Positions 11,678 to 24,181 of a stretch of DNA of 64,000 nucleotides are shown here, piece after piece. Under the pieces are notes generated by a model. The model was not told the origin of the DNA. It saw only the letters and a program-made list of their open reading frames with translations, and searched no databases. The translations under genes and the position numbers were made by a program. The DNA comes from Areca catechu. Lineage: Eukaryota; Streptophyta; Magnoliopsida; Arecales; Arecaceae. Each line of letters opens with the position of its first letter. Within the stretch, counting starts at the first letter, position 1. The DNA is taken from NCBI GenBank assembly GCA_021397845.1, contig CM038053.1, positions 106,060,026 to 106,124,025 of the forward strand. Reading direction: 5' to 3'.

Positions 11678-12520
11678 CCTCTTGACCTCTAGCCTTAGAC
11701 ACCAGTTTTCAGTAATAGCTGAGAAATTAGGTGTACTAGTTGGCCCCACACAATTTGGACCCGACGTGGTGTCCCTAAGCTCTCTAGAGCAATTAGATTA
11801 CTATTGATTTTAGTTAAGGCTTGGGTTCGAATGCTGGTTGGTTGTTTTGGGCCTAGGATAGGTGATGAAATCCTGTCCTAGTCTGAGAGAGAAATTGCCC
11901 TTAAAATTGATTGAATGAGATGATGAACGCACTATGATCCCTAATGCAACTAATAACAATCAGAAAAAATATTTTTTTAACTTTTTATGAGGTGACAAAT
12001 TAAATTAAGTTGATTAATTATCAAACCAAATTGGGGCTTGGGTGAGGTAGGGTTTGAAAGTTGATCATATTTACTTTGATCAAGTATGCAAAATAGAAAT
12101 TAGGGTTGATTCAATACAGAATTTGGTTCAGCTTTCGATGTAGAAAAAATCAAAAAATTTCAGGACAGAGGATGAACAATTCAAATGATCCCTACCAAAT
12201 TTCATGCAAAGAAAAATTTTGATGATGATGCAAAACCTAGGATTTTTAGACTGTGTATAGAAGTTTAGGATTTCTATTAGGGTTTCTAAGATGCAGAGAT
12301 TTTTATATATTTTTGTTTTGGTAAAATTAATTAAAAGTTTATGATAATTATTAAGACTAAACAAAGAGTATGTTATGCAAATTTAATAAAAAATAAAATT
12401 CCTAAGATGATAAAATAGACCGAAACTCAGACATCAGACATCTATTGCAAATGACAGGATGCAGAAAAAACAGCAATGAATGTTTTGTGATTTGATGAAG
12501 ATGCAAGCTATCCTAAACTA
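11678..12520 (-). other. Leader of element A, between PBS and gag
   Basis: Non-coding leader homologous to D at about 36370-37190, for example CCTTAGACACCA, TTCAGTAATAGCT and CGACxTGxTGTCxC...TAGAGCAATTA. Its left part continues across solo LTR L into 8825-9040. No gene is seen. Confidence 0.6.
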
Positions 12521-12532
12521 GCTCTGATACCA
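12521..12532 (-). other. Primer-binding site of A (Met-tRNA type)
   Basis: The plus strand reads GCTCTGATACCA. On the element strand this is TGGTATCAGAGC, complementary to the 3' end of initiator methionine tRNA, two bases inside the right LTR. Confidence 0.85.
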
Positions 12533-12534
12533 AA

Positions 12535-14166
12535 TGATGCGAGACTATTTATGCATGATAATTATTTTTTGTTATTAGGCATTAAGTTAGGAGTTTGTAT
12601 CTCGAATCTCAAGCCAATATATTAAGTAGGAATTCTATAAAAATTTGAAGCACATGCATGCAGAAATAATCCTAAAGTAAAAAAATAGACCGTCAAGGCT
12701 AAGAAGCCCTGGTTAGGACTAGCTCTTCTACAATACCGCTACATAGGAGTCTAGGGGGTGTACCGGTAGAGATTTGAAGATAGATCCATGAAGAGTTCTC
12801 TTACGCTCTCGGATGCGACCTGGAAAATAAAGCTATCGATCCTGCAAATTCGTGGCTTTCATTCGGTGATCCGAAAGCTGGTCAGATTGAATCCTTAGAT
12901 TCATGAACTTTAAGGGACATACAATCACCTAACACGGTTAGAAAATAAGGAAAAAAAGGGTTAGATCACTGAAAGAAGAAGAAGAGAAAGGTTTGAGGAT
13001 GGCGGTCAAGAGGTGAAGAAGGCTGGTGCTTGGAGGCAGGGTGCAGGGATCATAAGATACCCTTACTTACACAAAAATTCACTCAGGATTTTGAGAAAAA
13101 CTCAAGAGAATTCATTCATAACAATTCATATAATTGATCATTAGTTACTAGAGGATGGAGGGGTGGGGTATTTATAGAGGTTCCTATGCCCTCTCCTAGT
13201 TAGGATAGGAATACAAGATTTGATAGGAAGAAGGATTACAAAGTTGCCTAAAACTAGGAGTATACCATGTGAGTAGAAACAAAAGAGGGTCTCCTTGTTA
13301 GAATTGGTCTTTTCTCCTTCTTTGACTTGGTCAAGGGGCTCTCTTTGGGCTTAAGCACCAAATGGGATTGGGCTTGGACTTTAAGGCAGCAAGGGCGTCC
13401 TCTAATTGGGCTTTAGGCGCATGGGCTTGATGCAAGGCTTGGGCGGCCTCCATGGTTGGTGCATGGGCTTGGTCCGTGGTTGTTGCATGGGCTTGGTACT
13501 TATCCCCTGGTGGGCTAGAAACTCCTGAGCACCCATTTGAAGTTGGACTGGAATACACCTGGGGCGCCATGGGCTCACTTGAAATCGGACTTCTGAGCTA
13601 GGATGCCTGGAAGAAGAATATGCCTGGAACCTTCAAGTGGAGAGACTTCATGGCTTCTACTTTGACTTCTGCTTTGGTACTCCTCTTGTATAAACCTGAA
13701 CTTGTACTGGACAGGACTTACAGGACTCAATTGGATTGGTTGAAATGCTCAATTTATTACAGGACTCAACTCACTTAACTGGACTGGATTAATTATAAAA
13801 TTGACCCATGATTAAGATCTCAAAATTTACAAATGGCTCACAATCAGCTAACTCAATCAACTATGCTTGAATGTAATCCAAAGCTTGACTCATGAGCCCT
13901 AATGGCATGAGTCGACTCTAGATATAGGACTCAAGTGTAACAGAGCCCAAGGGCCTAATACTGGACTCAATGGTCATAATCGAGCTTCACTGGGCAAAAC
14001 CCTATTACAGGACTTCAAGTGACCAACTAACTTAAGCCCTACTTACAAGACTCAAGGGCTAACAAGACTTGAGTTATTGGACTCAAAGATAAAATTGGAA
14101 TTATGGCTAAGGGACTCAAAACTCAGGGACCCATAGTGAACTAGGGTTGACCTGATGTCCCCATCA
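12535..14166 (-). repeat. 5' LTR of A (minus sense)
   Basis: 1632 bp, TGATGCGAGAC...GATGTCCCCATCA on the plus strand. The outer edge meets the TSD CTATC. It aligns along its length with the other A LTR once J is removed. Small indels, often in homopolymers, separate the two. A TATA box (CCTCTATAAATA on the minus strand) is at 13169-13180. Confidence 0.88.
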
Positions 14167-15539
14167 CTATCCAAGTTGGACTTGGATTTTAATTCCATTT
14201 AGAATAGGATTGACAACCTTTTTGAATTTGATTCGAATCAGGCTTGAATTAGATTCAAATTGAATATAATTGACCTAGACACTAAATCTAATTGGATTAG
14301 GTTCAAACTTTTTCATTTTGGGCATGTGAAATGAGGAGGGGAGCTATTTTTGGCTCTCCCTTGTGTGCGTGCATGAAAAAAAAAGAGGCGCTACTCTGGC
14401 ACCTCTCCTTTCCAGGAACTCTCTCTCCTCATTGGATAAATTCTATTTTAGTTTAAACACTTATTTAAATTAGGATAGGTCTCTATTTTATTGTGGCATG
14501 GAATTTTGGGGCATGGAATTCTGGTTTGTGCGACAAACAAAGTAAAAATTAGAGTGGCACATATCCTTTCTCACCACTAGTTTGTTCTCAATGGCACTTC
14601 TCCCTTATGTCCTTGTTTTTGAATGTGATTTGAATTGAGTTGGATTCCTATCTTGCTAGGCATAAGGCTTATCTAGTGTTGGCATGAGAAGGGTGGTAGT
14701 TTTGTGACAAAACATAAGAAAAGAATGATTGCCGCATACTATTTTTTCCTTTCTACAAGTTCTCAACATCTCATCCCTTTTTCTTAACTTCATTTAAATT
14801 TTGTTCAGATTAAGATATTATCTTATCTAATAAATCATGGGTTCTTATCTTGTGGTTTCCATGGCTTGGTAAGAAAAAATGTGTGACAATCATAAGAACA
14901 GGTGTAAGGGGTGTGGGCGCTATTCTTTTATAACCACCTTACCGCGAGCACTTCCTTCTTCCTACCACATTCTTCTTCATGCCATCTGATTTCCATGACT
15001 AGAGAAATCAGAGAGAGGGTCTTGAGAGAGTAGATCAAGGGAGAAAAGAAAGTTTCATTCTCCCCAAGGTATCTTGAAGAAGTTTTGAAACCCTACACGA
15101 AGGGTTCGCCAAAGGTTGAAAAGGTTGGAGCTCTTCCCTTCAAGTTCTCAAAGGGAGATCTAGATCCAAGCCTGATGAAAAATCTATGAATGAACAAGCA
15201 CTCCAGTGGCTTCATTGAGTCGATGAGAATCAGGCCCTAAGTGGGTACCAGCAAAGGCTGGGCACTTGTGCCGCTCCAATAGGAACCCTCATCATCTATC
15301 GGATCTAAACATATTGCAGTTAAAGAAGGAAAGCCGTGTAGGTGAGTATTTTTTTCTTTCATTTTTATAATTTCAGATCTATTATGTAATCTAAATCAGC
15401 ACATTAGATCCTGATCTAGGTGTTTTTAATTTTATTTTGCATGCTTTATTTATGAAAGGGTTTTCATAGAAGCAGTTTCCACTACACTAGGTTTTGAATC
15501 CTGCAGTTTTTAGCATGCTGGCACCTAGGCTTCCAATAA

Positions 15540-15551
15540 TGGTATTAGAGC
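15540..15551 (+). other. Primer-binding site of copia element E
   Basis: TGGTATTAGAGC, one mismatch from the Met-tRNA PBS TGGTATCAGAGC, four bases after the LTR end. It fixes E as plus strand. Confidence 0.75.
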
Positions 15552-16614
15552 AAAGTCTTTTAAACATACATGACTAGATTTAGATCTGAATCATCTTCAG
15601 ATCTAAAAGTTAGGATTGATTTGATGAAACTTATGCTGACATAAGGTTGTCCTGTATAGTGTTAACCCCCTATAGTGCAAAGGTTATCCTAGCATAAGTT
15701 TGATATTTTTTTGAAAAGGATTTTTGAAACTAAAATCTATAACTTTAAGATTTGATTTTTGATATATGAAATATATCATGATTAATATTTAGATCTAAAA
15801 TTGATTAATTGAGGTTTGCATCGAAGTGACATAAGGTTGACTTGCTATAGAATTTACCCCCTATGGTGCAATGGTTGTCCCATTACAATGCGAACTAGTT
15901 TTGAAAAGAGTTTTCAAAAATATTCTAATCATTTTTAGATCTAATTTCTATATGAGATATGTGATTAAATTATGTTTTAGATCTGAAAAATTACATACAT
16001 GTGATATATGTTAATCGGTATTGATCTAAAACAACAAATATGAGATATATGACTTAGGTTTAGATTTGAATTATTTTGAAATCATAAATCACTAATAATA
16101 ATGCTCTAAAACTTAATCTAAAAGATGTTTAAGGTTTTGAATTTTTTATTCATGCATGAGGTGTGGATAGAATATTAAGTCTAGTGATTGGACATACCTT
16201 AGGATCTTGATTATATCATGGTAAAACCCTGATTTGATTTTGAGAAGCAGATCAAACCCATCAATAGTTGATTAGGGTTATGTCAAAGGAGCTCAAAATT
16301 GAGCTTTATGTAGTTTTGGTTATGTCGATTCATATTTAATATGAATTGATTACCTAAAGACCTAATTTGGCTTAGTGGTCCGAACCCGAGTACTAGGCTA
16401 ACCTATTCAATTCTTATTGGCCAATTGGTGTCTAAGGCAAGTCTCGACCATGATTTTTAATTAAGGCTGTTCTCTTACCTGCTAACCTAGTTGGTGCCTA
16501 CAGAAAGAGGAAGGGTGGAACCCTCCCATTGATCTTATTTACCTGGCTAACTTGGTCAACTAAGTTTCAAAAAGGTTGCTTGTTGATTCGAGTTCACCCA
16601 TGCCACCTAGGTTG

Positions 16615-16885
16615 TTGACATGAGATGTGCTGACATAAACTAGGTTAGTCAGACATGAGATGTGCTAACATATACTAGGTGAGTCAAATATGAGATGTGC
16701 TAACCCAAACTAGGTAAGTCATATATGAGATTGTGCTAACCCAAACCAGGTGAGTTAGACATGAAATGTGCTAACCTAAACTAGATTAGTCAGATATAAG
16801 ATGTGCTAACCTAAACCAAGTTAGTTAGACATGAGTGGTGCTATCCTGAATTAGGTTAGTAGGGCATGAGATGTGCTGACCAACT
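16615..16885 (+). repeat. Minisatellite of about 40-bp units in E leader
   Basis: About seven head-to-tail copies of a unit built from TAGTCAGACATGAGATGTG followed by CTAACCTAAACTAGGT, with substitutions and 1-bp indels. It ends at GAGATGTGCTGACC. It lies in the E leader between PBS and pol. Confidence 0.8.
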
Positions 16886-17920
16886 AAGAAGTGATCCAAA
16901 TCCAAACCTCCTCACAAATAATAATTCATAGGTCTTCCACCATTATAGAGATGTAGGCATATCTCAAGTATTAATTATTCTTAACTAGATACAGCGATTC
17001 AATCACATCAACAGGATGTAACGACTCTATTAATATTAGATATTATCATATGAAGATGGGTTTGGGCCAAAATAACTATTAAAAGATCTAATAATGGCTT
17101 CATTTTCATGTTGAACGGTGGGTCTGACTTAACTAGGAAGTGTAGGTAATAACTGTTAGGTGGCTCACATAACTTAGAGGCTAAGTTGCTTCAACATGCT
17201 TGAGAAGTATTGGATAAGAGTTATCCACTTATTAGTTTATATGTTACCAATAACTGTTAGGTGAGGCACACGGAATCAGTGGGATTATAGTACCCACTAG
17301 GAACCATAATACCCACTATGTAGAGATTTCTGCATCTCCACAAAAGAGTGTGTGAGATCCATGAAAATAGAAGAAGTCTAATTTATTTCTTAAAGTTTCT
17401 AAAACAAATTTAAGATTAAATACAACATCTAACTAGAATATTTACTCTTTGGAAATTAAGAGTTAGCTTCTAAGCCTCTTATTTTTAGACTAATCGATTA
17501 ACCATAGCCTATTATAATGACTAGCTCAACTTGAAGATTGATTAGAGAGGTTAAGTACTATAATGACCAGGATTACCTTATGTTACCAAGCTATCTGATG
17601 GCTGACTTAAGTGTTATTGATCTATGATCATTGTTTAATAATGATTAGGGATTAGGAGCTTGAGAAGCTCGGGCATGTTGATGCATAAGGATTGCATATA
17701 GATTTGTCCAGTAGTCTTGATCTAATTCATATGGATAGTTTATTGTAGACTATTATCTAAATATGATTGAAATAATTAGGTCAACTCATTGGTGACTTTT
17801 AAAGGGATCTAATTATCCCGTTTAACTAGAATCCTTAAAGATAAATAGGACACACCTTTGATAGGTATGTCAACTGCTCAAAATTAAAATTACCTTATGA
17901 TTTTTTCTACTTCCTTTGAG

Positions 17921-18140
17921 TTATAGACTCTATTAAAGTCTATAGGAAAGTAGAAGGTTGAGATTCCTTATAAGTAGGTAACAGGGTAATAGTTGCTACT
18001 GTTAGCACACGACCTTTACAATTTAATCAAAGTTATAGACCCTATTAAAGTCTATAGGAAAGTAGAAGGTTGAGATTCCTTATAAGTAGGTAACAGGATA
18101 ATAGTTGCTACTGTTAGCACATGACCTCTATAATTACTAT
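17921..18140 (+). repeat. Tandem duplication, 112-bp unit
   Basis: The block from TTATAGACTCTATTAAAGTC to the AGCACACGACCT stretch (17921-18032) is repeated at 18033-18140 with only a few differences. The near identity contrasts with the decay of the surrounding E sequence, so the duplication is probably much later than the E insertion. Confidence 0.85.
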
Positions 18141-18799
18141 TTGATTAAATAGACTATTACCTAAAATTTGATTTCTGTCATTGATCCATTTATTGGATAT
18201 AGGTGATTTTATAAATATTAGTCTTTACATACATAAGAATGCATCTATTGAGCAATTAGTGAGTATCATGGGATCTAAGAATCTTATGAGATGATATTAA
18301 CCTGAAGTATATAAGTTGTACCTAAGATTTGGTCATGTCAAAAAGAAAAAAGATAAATAAATTGGAAAACATGGACAGCCATGGACTTTTTATCTTATTG
18401 ACTACTGAGTCATTTTCAATTTGTGAACCCTATTTTGAAGATTGTTGACTAAGCCACCTTTTGTGAGACAAAGAGTAAAGGTGAGATAAAGAGTATAGGT
18501 GATATACTTGCCTAGGTATATATTTATGTGTCTAGCACATTCAATGTGTAGACACTCCTTAAGGTTCTTTGATGAGATCGAAGAATTAAATACCTTGAAA
18601 GAGAATTTTAGAATCATCTCAAGTTATTCAGCAGTCTCATAATGGACTTCTCTTACATCTCAAGCTTAATGAGATGTCTGAGTAGAGTAATTAAACCCTA
18701 TTGGATATGATTCAGTATATTATGAGAATCATTTATTTATCTTTAAAGATATGGTTACATAACTCACTTATCTATTAAATTAGATTTACTCTAAATCCT

Positions 18800-20328
18800 T
18801 CTTGCCACTCTTATATGAGATATAGTATGGTAAGAAGGTGGTTCAACCTAAGTCAAAAAATTATCGATGGACAACTTAGAGATTAGGTCATTATGGCCTG
18901 TATACTAAAGAGTTGTTAAGAGACTTTTTTTTTATGGATCACAAGTTGTTGTGACCTAATACCTATATTCATGGTTAAATAGTTTAATCTAAGTATAGTA
19001 GTGGGAGGATGATTAAGCTCAAAAAGAGAGTCTCTAAAGAGCAATGGGGTATAGAATCTATAGAATCCATTCAAGCAAAGCTAGTACATATAGTTCTCTC
19101 TTTACCTAGTAAGTCTAGAAGGATCTCCCATCTTCTAAAAGTACATGGGTACAAAGGATTTAACGAAAATGTTCCATGTGGGAGATAGGGAACATAGAGA
19201 TGATCCCAAAAATCTACAACAAGGTGATGTTAGACAATGATTTTGAGAAATAATTAAATGCCATGAAGTTACACTCCATGTACTCTAACCAAGTATAATC
19301 TTATAAATCCACCAAAATGTATAGTACCTATGAATGCAAATAGATCTATAAAAGGAATATAGATGAGATTGATAAGGTAAGGCTTAGATGAAAGGTTATG
19401 ATCAATGCCAACGCATTGACCATTAAAAGTTTTTTCACCTTAACCCAACTAAAATATATACTAATTGCTATTGATTTTAACCATGATAAGATCTGGTAGA
19501 TGGACAGTGATGAGATCACAAGGTCTACAAACTATAAAGGGTCTATGTTGATAGACTAAAGTAAATAGCTCAAAGTTAGAATGCTTGTTTCAATGACATA
19601 TTTAAATCATTGATTTTGTCAAGAATAAGAAGAAGAACCATGTATTTATAAAAGGTCAGTGGGAGTATGTAATTCCTAGCATTTACGAGGACAATATTCT
19701 TCTATAAAGAATGTAATTCCTATGCTAACCAATATTACGTTATGATTGTTTAGATAATTCTTCATTAAAGATCTTTGGAAAGCATCCTACATTAAAATAT
19801 AAATCTATGAGATAGATTAAGGAGGATGCTAAGCTTATCACAAAACTGTACATTAAGAAAGTGTTGAAGAAGTTCATCATGGAAAATCTAATAGGGGATT
19901 TGACTCTTTAAGGATAAAATTTATCTCTAAAATGTGTCTCAACACATTTGAAAAGATTTAATAAATAAGCTAGACCCTTTGAGCTTTAGCCATAGAGAAC
20001 CTCATATAAACTATATGATGTACATGACTTGATTTTTGCTGTGAGTGTCATGAGCAAATATTAGTCAATCCAAGCTATGAGCATTGGATGAATGTGAAAA
20101 CATTCTTTAATACTTGAGAAGTACTAAAAAAAGTCTTTATAGTGGGAGAATTGAGGGAATAGAATACATAAGATGTATTCTTATACAATGATAGTTTGAA
20201 AGAGTTCTTAAGAACCGATCATTATAGGTTTGACTAGTGAAGCTAACTATAGTCACTTCTAAGCATATAAGGATGTGTTCTGATTTATTGATTATTGCAA
20301 AGATTAGTAAGATGTCATTAGATAATAT
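18800..20328 (+). pseudogene. Degenerate copia integrase/RT/RNase H of E (5' part)
   Basis: Translations with many frameshifts recover copia landmarks in order. There is a KIW-x-MD segment (about 19480-19510), equivalent to the RT palm DVKTAFLNG region. A IYEDNILL at about 19685-19710 stands where LYVDDILL is expected, so the catalytic YVDD is lost. A KVLKKFIMEN stretch lies at about 19860. Around 20040 there is an AVSVMSKY stretch typical of the RT-RNase H connection. The frame then stops at element D (20334) and resumes at 38769. Upstream of 19300 assignment to integrase is only positional. Confidence 0.6.
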
Positions 20329-20333
20329 ATCCC

Positions 20334-21914
20334 TGATGCAGGACGACTCTAAGATTTCTAAACATGCAAAGAAATAATAAACTAATTTTTTTGTGATTTT
20401 TATAATTTAATTTGTAAGCTAAATTCCCAAATAAAAGTAAGAACTAGCAAGAAGAAGAGCAATACATAGAATAATCATATCGCATGCAAACTCATGCAAA
20501 ATAATAAATTCCAAGACCCGAGAATTGAGAAACTCCCTGATTAGGATAGCTTATCTTCATCAAATTAAAAATTAAAAGAAGGGAAGGATGTTACCAATCA
20601 GTGATTTGAAGGACTTTCGATGAAGAGATCACACAGCACTCTGATTGGAGTCTGGATGATGAAGTTTGGTTTCCTTGATTAGATGGCTGATTTGGATGGT
20701 TCTGGATACAAGGAAAGCCTCCTCTGGGGAGGTGAAATACCTCGGGGATCCTGCAAAATCTCAAGGGTCAATCAAAATAGCAAGTAAGAAAAGAAAGGGG
20801 ACTAGGTTTAGAAAGAATCAGGTTAGGGTTTAGAAGCGGGGCGGCTTGAAGCTTGATGAAGATCTCCTTACTTGGTGATCTAGGGCACTCCTTCTTGGAT
20901 GTGTGAAGGCTTGGGTGGCAGTGAGTTAGGGTGTGGAAGGATGCTAGGGCAGCAAGGAAACACAAACACAAACCAAAGAGCCAAAAAAATAAAGTAACAC
21001 AAGCTCGCAAGGTCAAAATAAATTAACCAGGATTTTGATATCATGAATAAAAGTTGATTACAAGAAGGAGAGGGATGGGGTGTTTTAGAGTTCCCATGCC
21101 CTCACTAACCATGGTTACACTTGGATTACAAGTCCTCTTCCAAATTGGAATACAAGTCCTTTCCTAGCTAGGTTAGAAAAATAAATCCCCATTAGGTTAG
21201 GAATTGACCTAGTCTTCTCCTTTTTCCTTCATGCTTTGACTATTCCACTCAAGGACACCTCTTGAACTTGGTCAACTTCAAGGATGCCTAGGAGGGCGTG
21301 TTGGGCTTCTAAGGGCTGCAAGGGACCAGTCCAAAGGGGCTTGGGTGCATGGGTTTGGGCCTCTGGAAGTTGGGGTGGCTTGGTAGCCTGGTAGCAGGAA
21401 TATTCCATAGAATCTTGCTTCTTTAGGGCTTGGGCTTGGCACTTGGACTTGATTTCTTTGGACTAGGATGTAAAGGGACCTTTGGGGTCATGGATTCCCT
21501 GGTTTGGAAATATACTCTGGCATCTGGATTAGAATCCGGGCATCTGGAGGGCATCTAGAAGGAATCAGGGTTTCTAGAAGCATCTTGGATCCTAGGTTGT
21601 CGTACAAAATCCACTGGGCTAATGTAGTGGCCTCTGACTCCTAGATGTAGCCTGGTAGAACTCCAAAATAGGGTGACCTCCTCTCTTGTACAAAAATTAG
21701 GCTCATATTGGACTCATAATTTGATGTACAGGACTCATAATTGATGTACAGGTCTCAAAATACTGACTAGGTTGAGGGTTGAGACAAAATCAACTAACCT
21801 CAACTTATTACAGGACTCAATCTTAATTGATTACAAAATTTTCAAAACTTTGACACATGACTAATTAATCATATGGGATCTAGGGATCCATGTCTGATCT
21901 TGGTATCCCCACCA
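20334..21914 (-). repeat. 3' LTR of D (minus sense)
   Basis: 1581 bp, TGATGCAGGACGAC...GGTATCCCCACCA. It matches 37207-38763 throughout. The TATA region is mutated here (TGTTTTAGAG at 21081 against TATTTATAGA at 37951), so only the partner LTR keeps a usable-looking promoter. Confidence 0.87.
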
Positions 21915-22560
21915 ATTCTCCCGAGACAGGAGGAACTCGACCCTGTCGAGTATGGGTCAATTTGGCTCAAGGAGGGTTTGGGTTGAGGCACTGCAGATCT
22001 GCACCAGCATTCCACAAGTCCTCAGATTTTGGCTGACCTTGCCATCGGACCAAATATCACTGACAGTCTCTATCCTGGATACCGATAGCTTGATCATCCA
22101 GAGCTCTCTCAATCATTTCCTCACCATAAGGCCAAATTTTATGTGGTCGCTCTAGGATGGGTTCTCTCTCAAAGAACGGGAGTGGCTCAAGGGCTCGCTG
22201 GGTATCACTACTGGCTCCCTAGACTTTACAAAGTCTGAGATGATGAAGGTGGAGCTAATACCTAAATCAGGTGATATCTCAGGCAGCTTCCTAGACTTTA
22301 CAAAGTCTGAGATGATGAAGGTGGAGCTAATACCTAAATCAGGTGATATCTCAGGCATATAGGCATTGGGTCCACTACTATTCATTATTTCGGATGGGCC
22401 AGTTTTGCGAGCAGAAAATTCTTGAACAGTCACATATTCCTTTGCAGAAAATTCTTCATCTTTCTTTTGGGAATTAGCCAAGTTGTTATTTAGTTCATTA
22501 ATTATGTTCAGCTCTTGACTAATTTCATGATGCATATGCTGTGCAGAGGCTAGTGTAGGT
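21915..22560 (-). pseudogene. Integrase C-terminus of D with in-frame duplication
   Basis: On the minus strand, from about 22560 down: a MHHEISQELN stretch, a NNNLANSQKK stretch, AKEYVTVQEFSARKTGP (the GPF/Y module with F lost), NAYMPEISPDLGISSTF, ISDFVKSR, then a VIPSEP linker. The 24-residue block beginning LPEISPDLGI occurs twice in frame. A chromodomain-like tail, decayed, follows towards 21930. The duplication breaks the domain fold, and the frame ends in a stop near 22152. This is the same module as in A, B and C. Confidence 0.72.
22219..22358 (-). repeat. 72-bp tandem duplication in D integrase remnant
   Basis: Two copies at 22219-22290 and 22291-22358, essentially identical, with a period of 72 bp (24 codons) that keeps the frame. 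The near identity implies it arose after most of the decay of D, or escaped it. Confidence 0.9.
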
Positions 22561-23668
22561 GTAGACATATAGATTGAGTCTATGGACTCACATTCAGATG
22601 TTGTTTCATTACATATACCTATTTGTTTCGATTGTTCTTTAGGGATTTGATCCTGGGATTCCTCTATGAACAACTCTTGTAATTTCTCAGTTTCACCCAT
22701 AAAGTTTGATCCTGGCTTACTTAATTCTTCAATTATTAAAGTGGGTTCAGGATCAATTCTCATGACTTCCTTAGTGGGTTCAGAAGGGTCTACCTCTAAT
22801 TCTTTAGCCTTAATTAGATTTACTCTTGGTTTTGCTCTAACGCTACTAGAATTTCTTAAATTCCTAGGCTGACTGGGGTAAATCACAAACTTTTTTCATG
22901 ACGATGAAAGGAACAGATGTTGGTTCGACCAGATAGGACAGCATCATGATCATATAGCCATGGTCGACCTAGAATGACACTACTAACCTTCATGGGAAGG
23001 ACATCACACCAAATCTCTTATTCATATGATTGCAATTTAATTTGGATTTGGCACCTAGACTTGATTGGTATAGAGGTGGAATCTATCCATGATACTTTAT
23101 AGGGGTCAGGGTGTGGAACTAGGGCCAAGCTTAAAGATTTAGCTATCTCAGTAGCAATGGCATTGACACAACTACCACTATCAATTATAATCTTACATAC
23201 TTTATTCTCATACTTAACAAAAGTCTGTAGGATGCTAGTCCTACGCCAATCTTTCTCAGGTTGGGTTTGGGTTAAAATACATCTAACCACCCCTACTTGA
23301 TCAAATTCCTCTTCATCTCCTTCATATTCCTCTATCAAGTCTGGTTCAACCTCATAAACTTCTTCTTCTAGGTCATCGACATTGGGTTCAGTCTCTTGTT
23401 CTTCAAGCTCCCCTATGTGTAATGACCTGGTGAGACACTGACTAGCATAGTGACCTACCTTATTACATCTAAAGCAGGCATTAGGACTGGGGCTTGGGGC
23501 TTTCTGAGACATGGGTGCCTTACCCTTGTCGATTCTAGTAGGTGCAGAATTACTTGCACTAGATGGACTCGGACTTGAGTTAGGTCGAGATGGGTTAGGG
23601 TTGGGACTCTTGGATTGGGATTGAATCGGGTTGGGTTAGGGTTGGGTCGGACTGGGTTATAGTTTGGC
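22561..23668 (-). pseudogene. Zinc knuckle, acidic spacer and protease of D
   Basis: An open frame at 23512-23018 (-) carries a CCHC knuckle, CFRCNKVGHYASQC, near residues 13-26. An acidic stretch (EEEVYEVEPDL...EYEGDEEEF) follows, then IIIDSGSCVNAIA near residue 110, the retropepsin active site (D-S/T-G). After a shift the frame continues with a VILGRPWLYDHDAV stretch and a GRTN-CSFHRH stretch at about 22900-22990, the usual C-terminal part of plant gypsy protease. A 22886-22560 frame opens MIYPSQPRNL and continues as a linker of unknown role. Expected RT motifs (YLDDIL type) do not appear. Confidence 0.78.
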
Positions 23669-24181
23669 CTAACTGGTGAGGGCACCAGGTTCAGAAAGAA
23701 GCTTCAACTAATACCAAGTTCTTTATGGATTGAGACTAGGAACTCAAGTCTCGTATGAGTCCTGTATGTTTATTGAGTCCTGTTTTTTTCTTTTGGGGTT
23801 TTAAAGTTCAATTAGAGTCAATTAGGCTTTATACTGAGTCAAGTTCAAGAGCTACTTGAAATTGGGCCAGACCAGCTTTACTTGGAGTGCCACATCATCA
23901 TGGACCACCTATGCCAACTCATCACCAAAGAATACCACATCACCTTTTTGCCAAGTCATCTCCAAGGGGTGCCATGGAGAAGGATGCGCCATGTCACCAT
24001 GCCATTTCACCTTGCCACATCATTGGATTTGGAAACCACCTCACCATGCCAACTCACTTTGCCAAGTCATCACCAAGTGGTGCCACATCAAAACAACTTC
24101 AAAGTGGGGACCTCACCATGCCAACTCACCTTGCCAAGTAATCACCAAGAGGTGCCAACTTCAAGTGGGGACCAAGGATTC

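Larger units (their letters stand above)
3584..14166 (-). mobile_element. Gypsy chromovirus-like element A, non-autonomous
   Basis: A complete insertion with two LTRs (3584-7031 with J inside, and 12535-14166), flanked by an exact 5-bp TSD, CTATC (3579-3583 and 14167-14171). It is on the minus strand because the Met-tRNA PBS complement (GCTCTGATACCA) abuts the right LTR and the coding remnants read leftwards. Order in element sense: LTR, PBS, leader (interrupted by solo LTR L), gag N-terminus, acidic spacer, conserved non-pol segment, integrase C-terminus with chromodomain, PPT-proximal block, LTR. No protease, RT, RNase H or integrase DDE core was found, so it would need a helper. Confidence 0.88.
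2326..15535 (+). repeat. 5' LTR of copia element E, split by element A
   Basis: The LTR occupies 2326-3583 and 14172-15535, about 2.6 kb once A is removed. The left edge is set by alignment with the truncated 3' LTR at 39007-39448. The right edge is set by the PBS at 15540. A possible TATA motif is TTTTATAACC near 14925, followed by about 600 bp of leader. The rejoin across A is supported by the duplicated CTATC at 3579-3583 and 14167-14171. Exact ends are uncertain by a few bases, because the terminal TG is mutated (TATTA in both copies). Confidence 0.7.
15552..18799 (+). other. Leader and eroded gag region of E
   Basis: Over 3 kb downstream of the PBS without an open frame. The first part is AT-rich, with two similar passages (about 15630-15700 and 15820-15900) about a CCCCTAT-GTGCAA motif. 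A minisatellite is at about 16615-16885 and a 112-bp duplication is at 17921-18140. gag should lie here, but no zinc knuckle or gag signature could be found. Confidence 0.45.

Noticed and set aside
12521..12532. Met-tRNA-like words as tRNA gene fragments
   Set aside because: Only the 12-20 bases complementary to the tRNA 3' end are present, always beside an LTR, so they are primer-binding sites.
20768..21016. Minus-strand frame MTLRACVTLFFWLFGLC..., repeated at 37641-37886
   Set aside because: It looks like a small membrane protein but lies in both LTRs of D downstream of the TATA box, without a conserved context. It is treated as LTR leader sequence.
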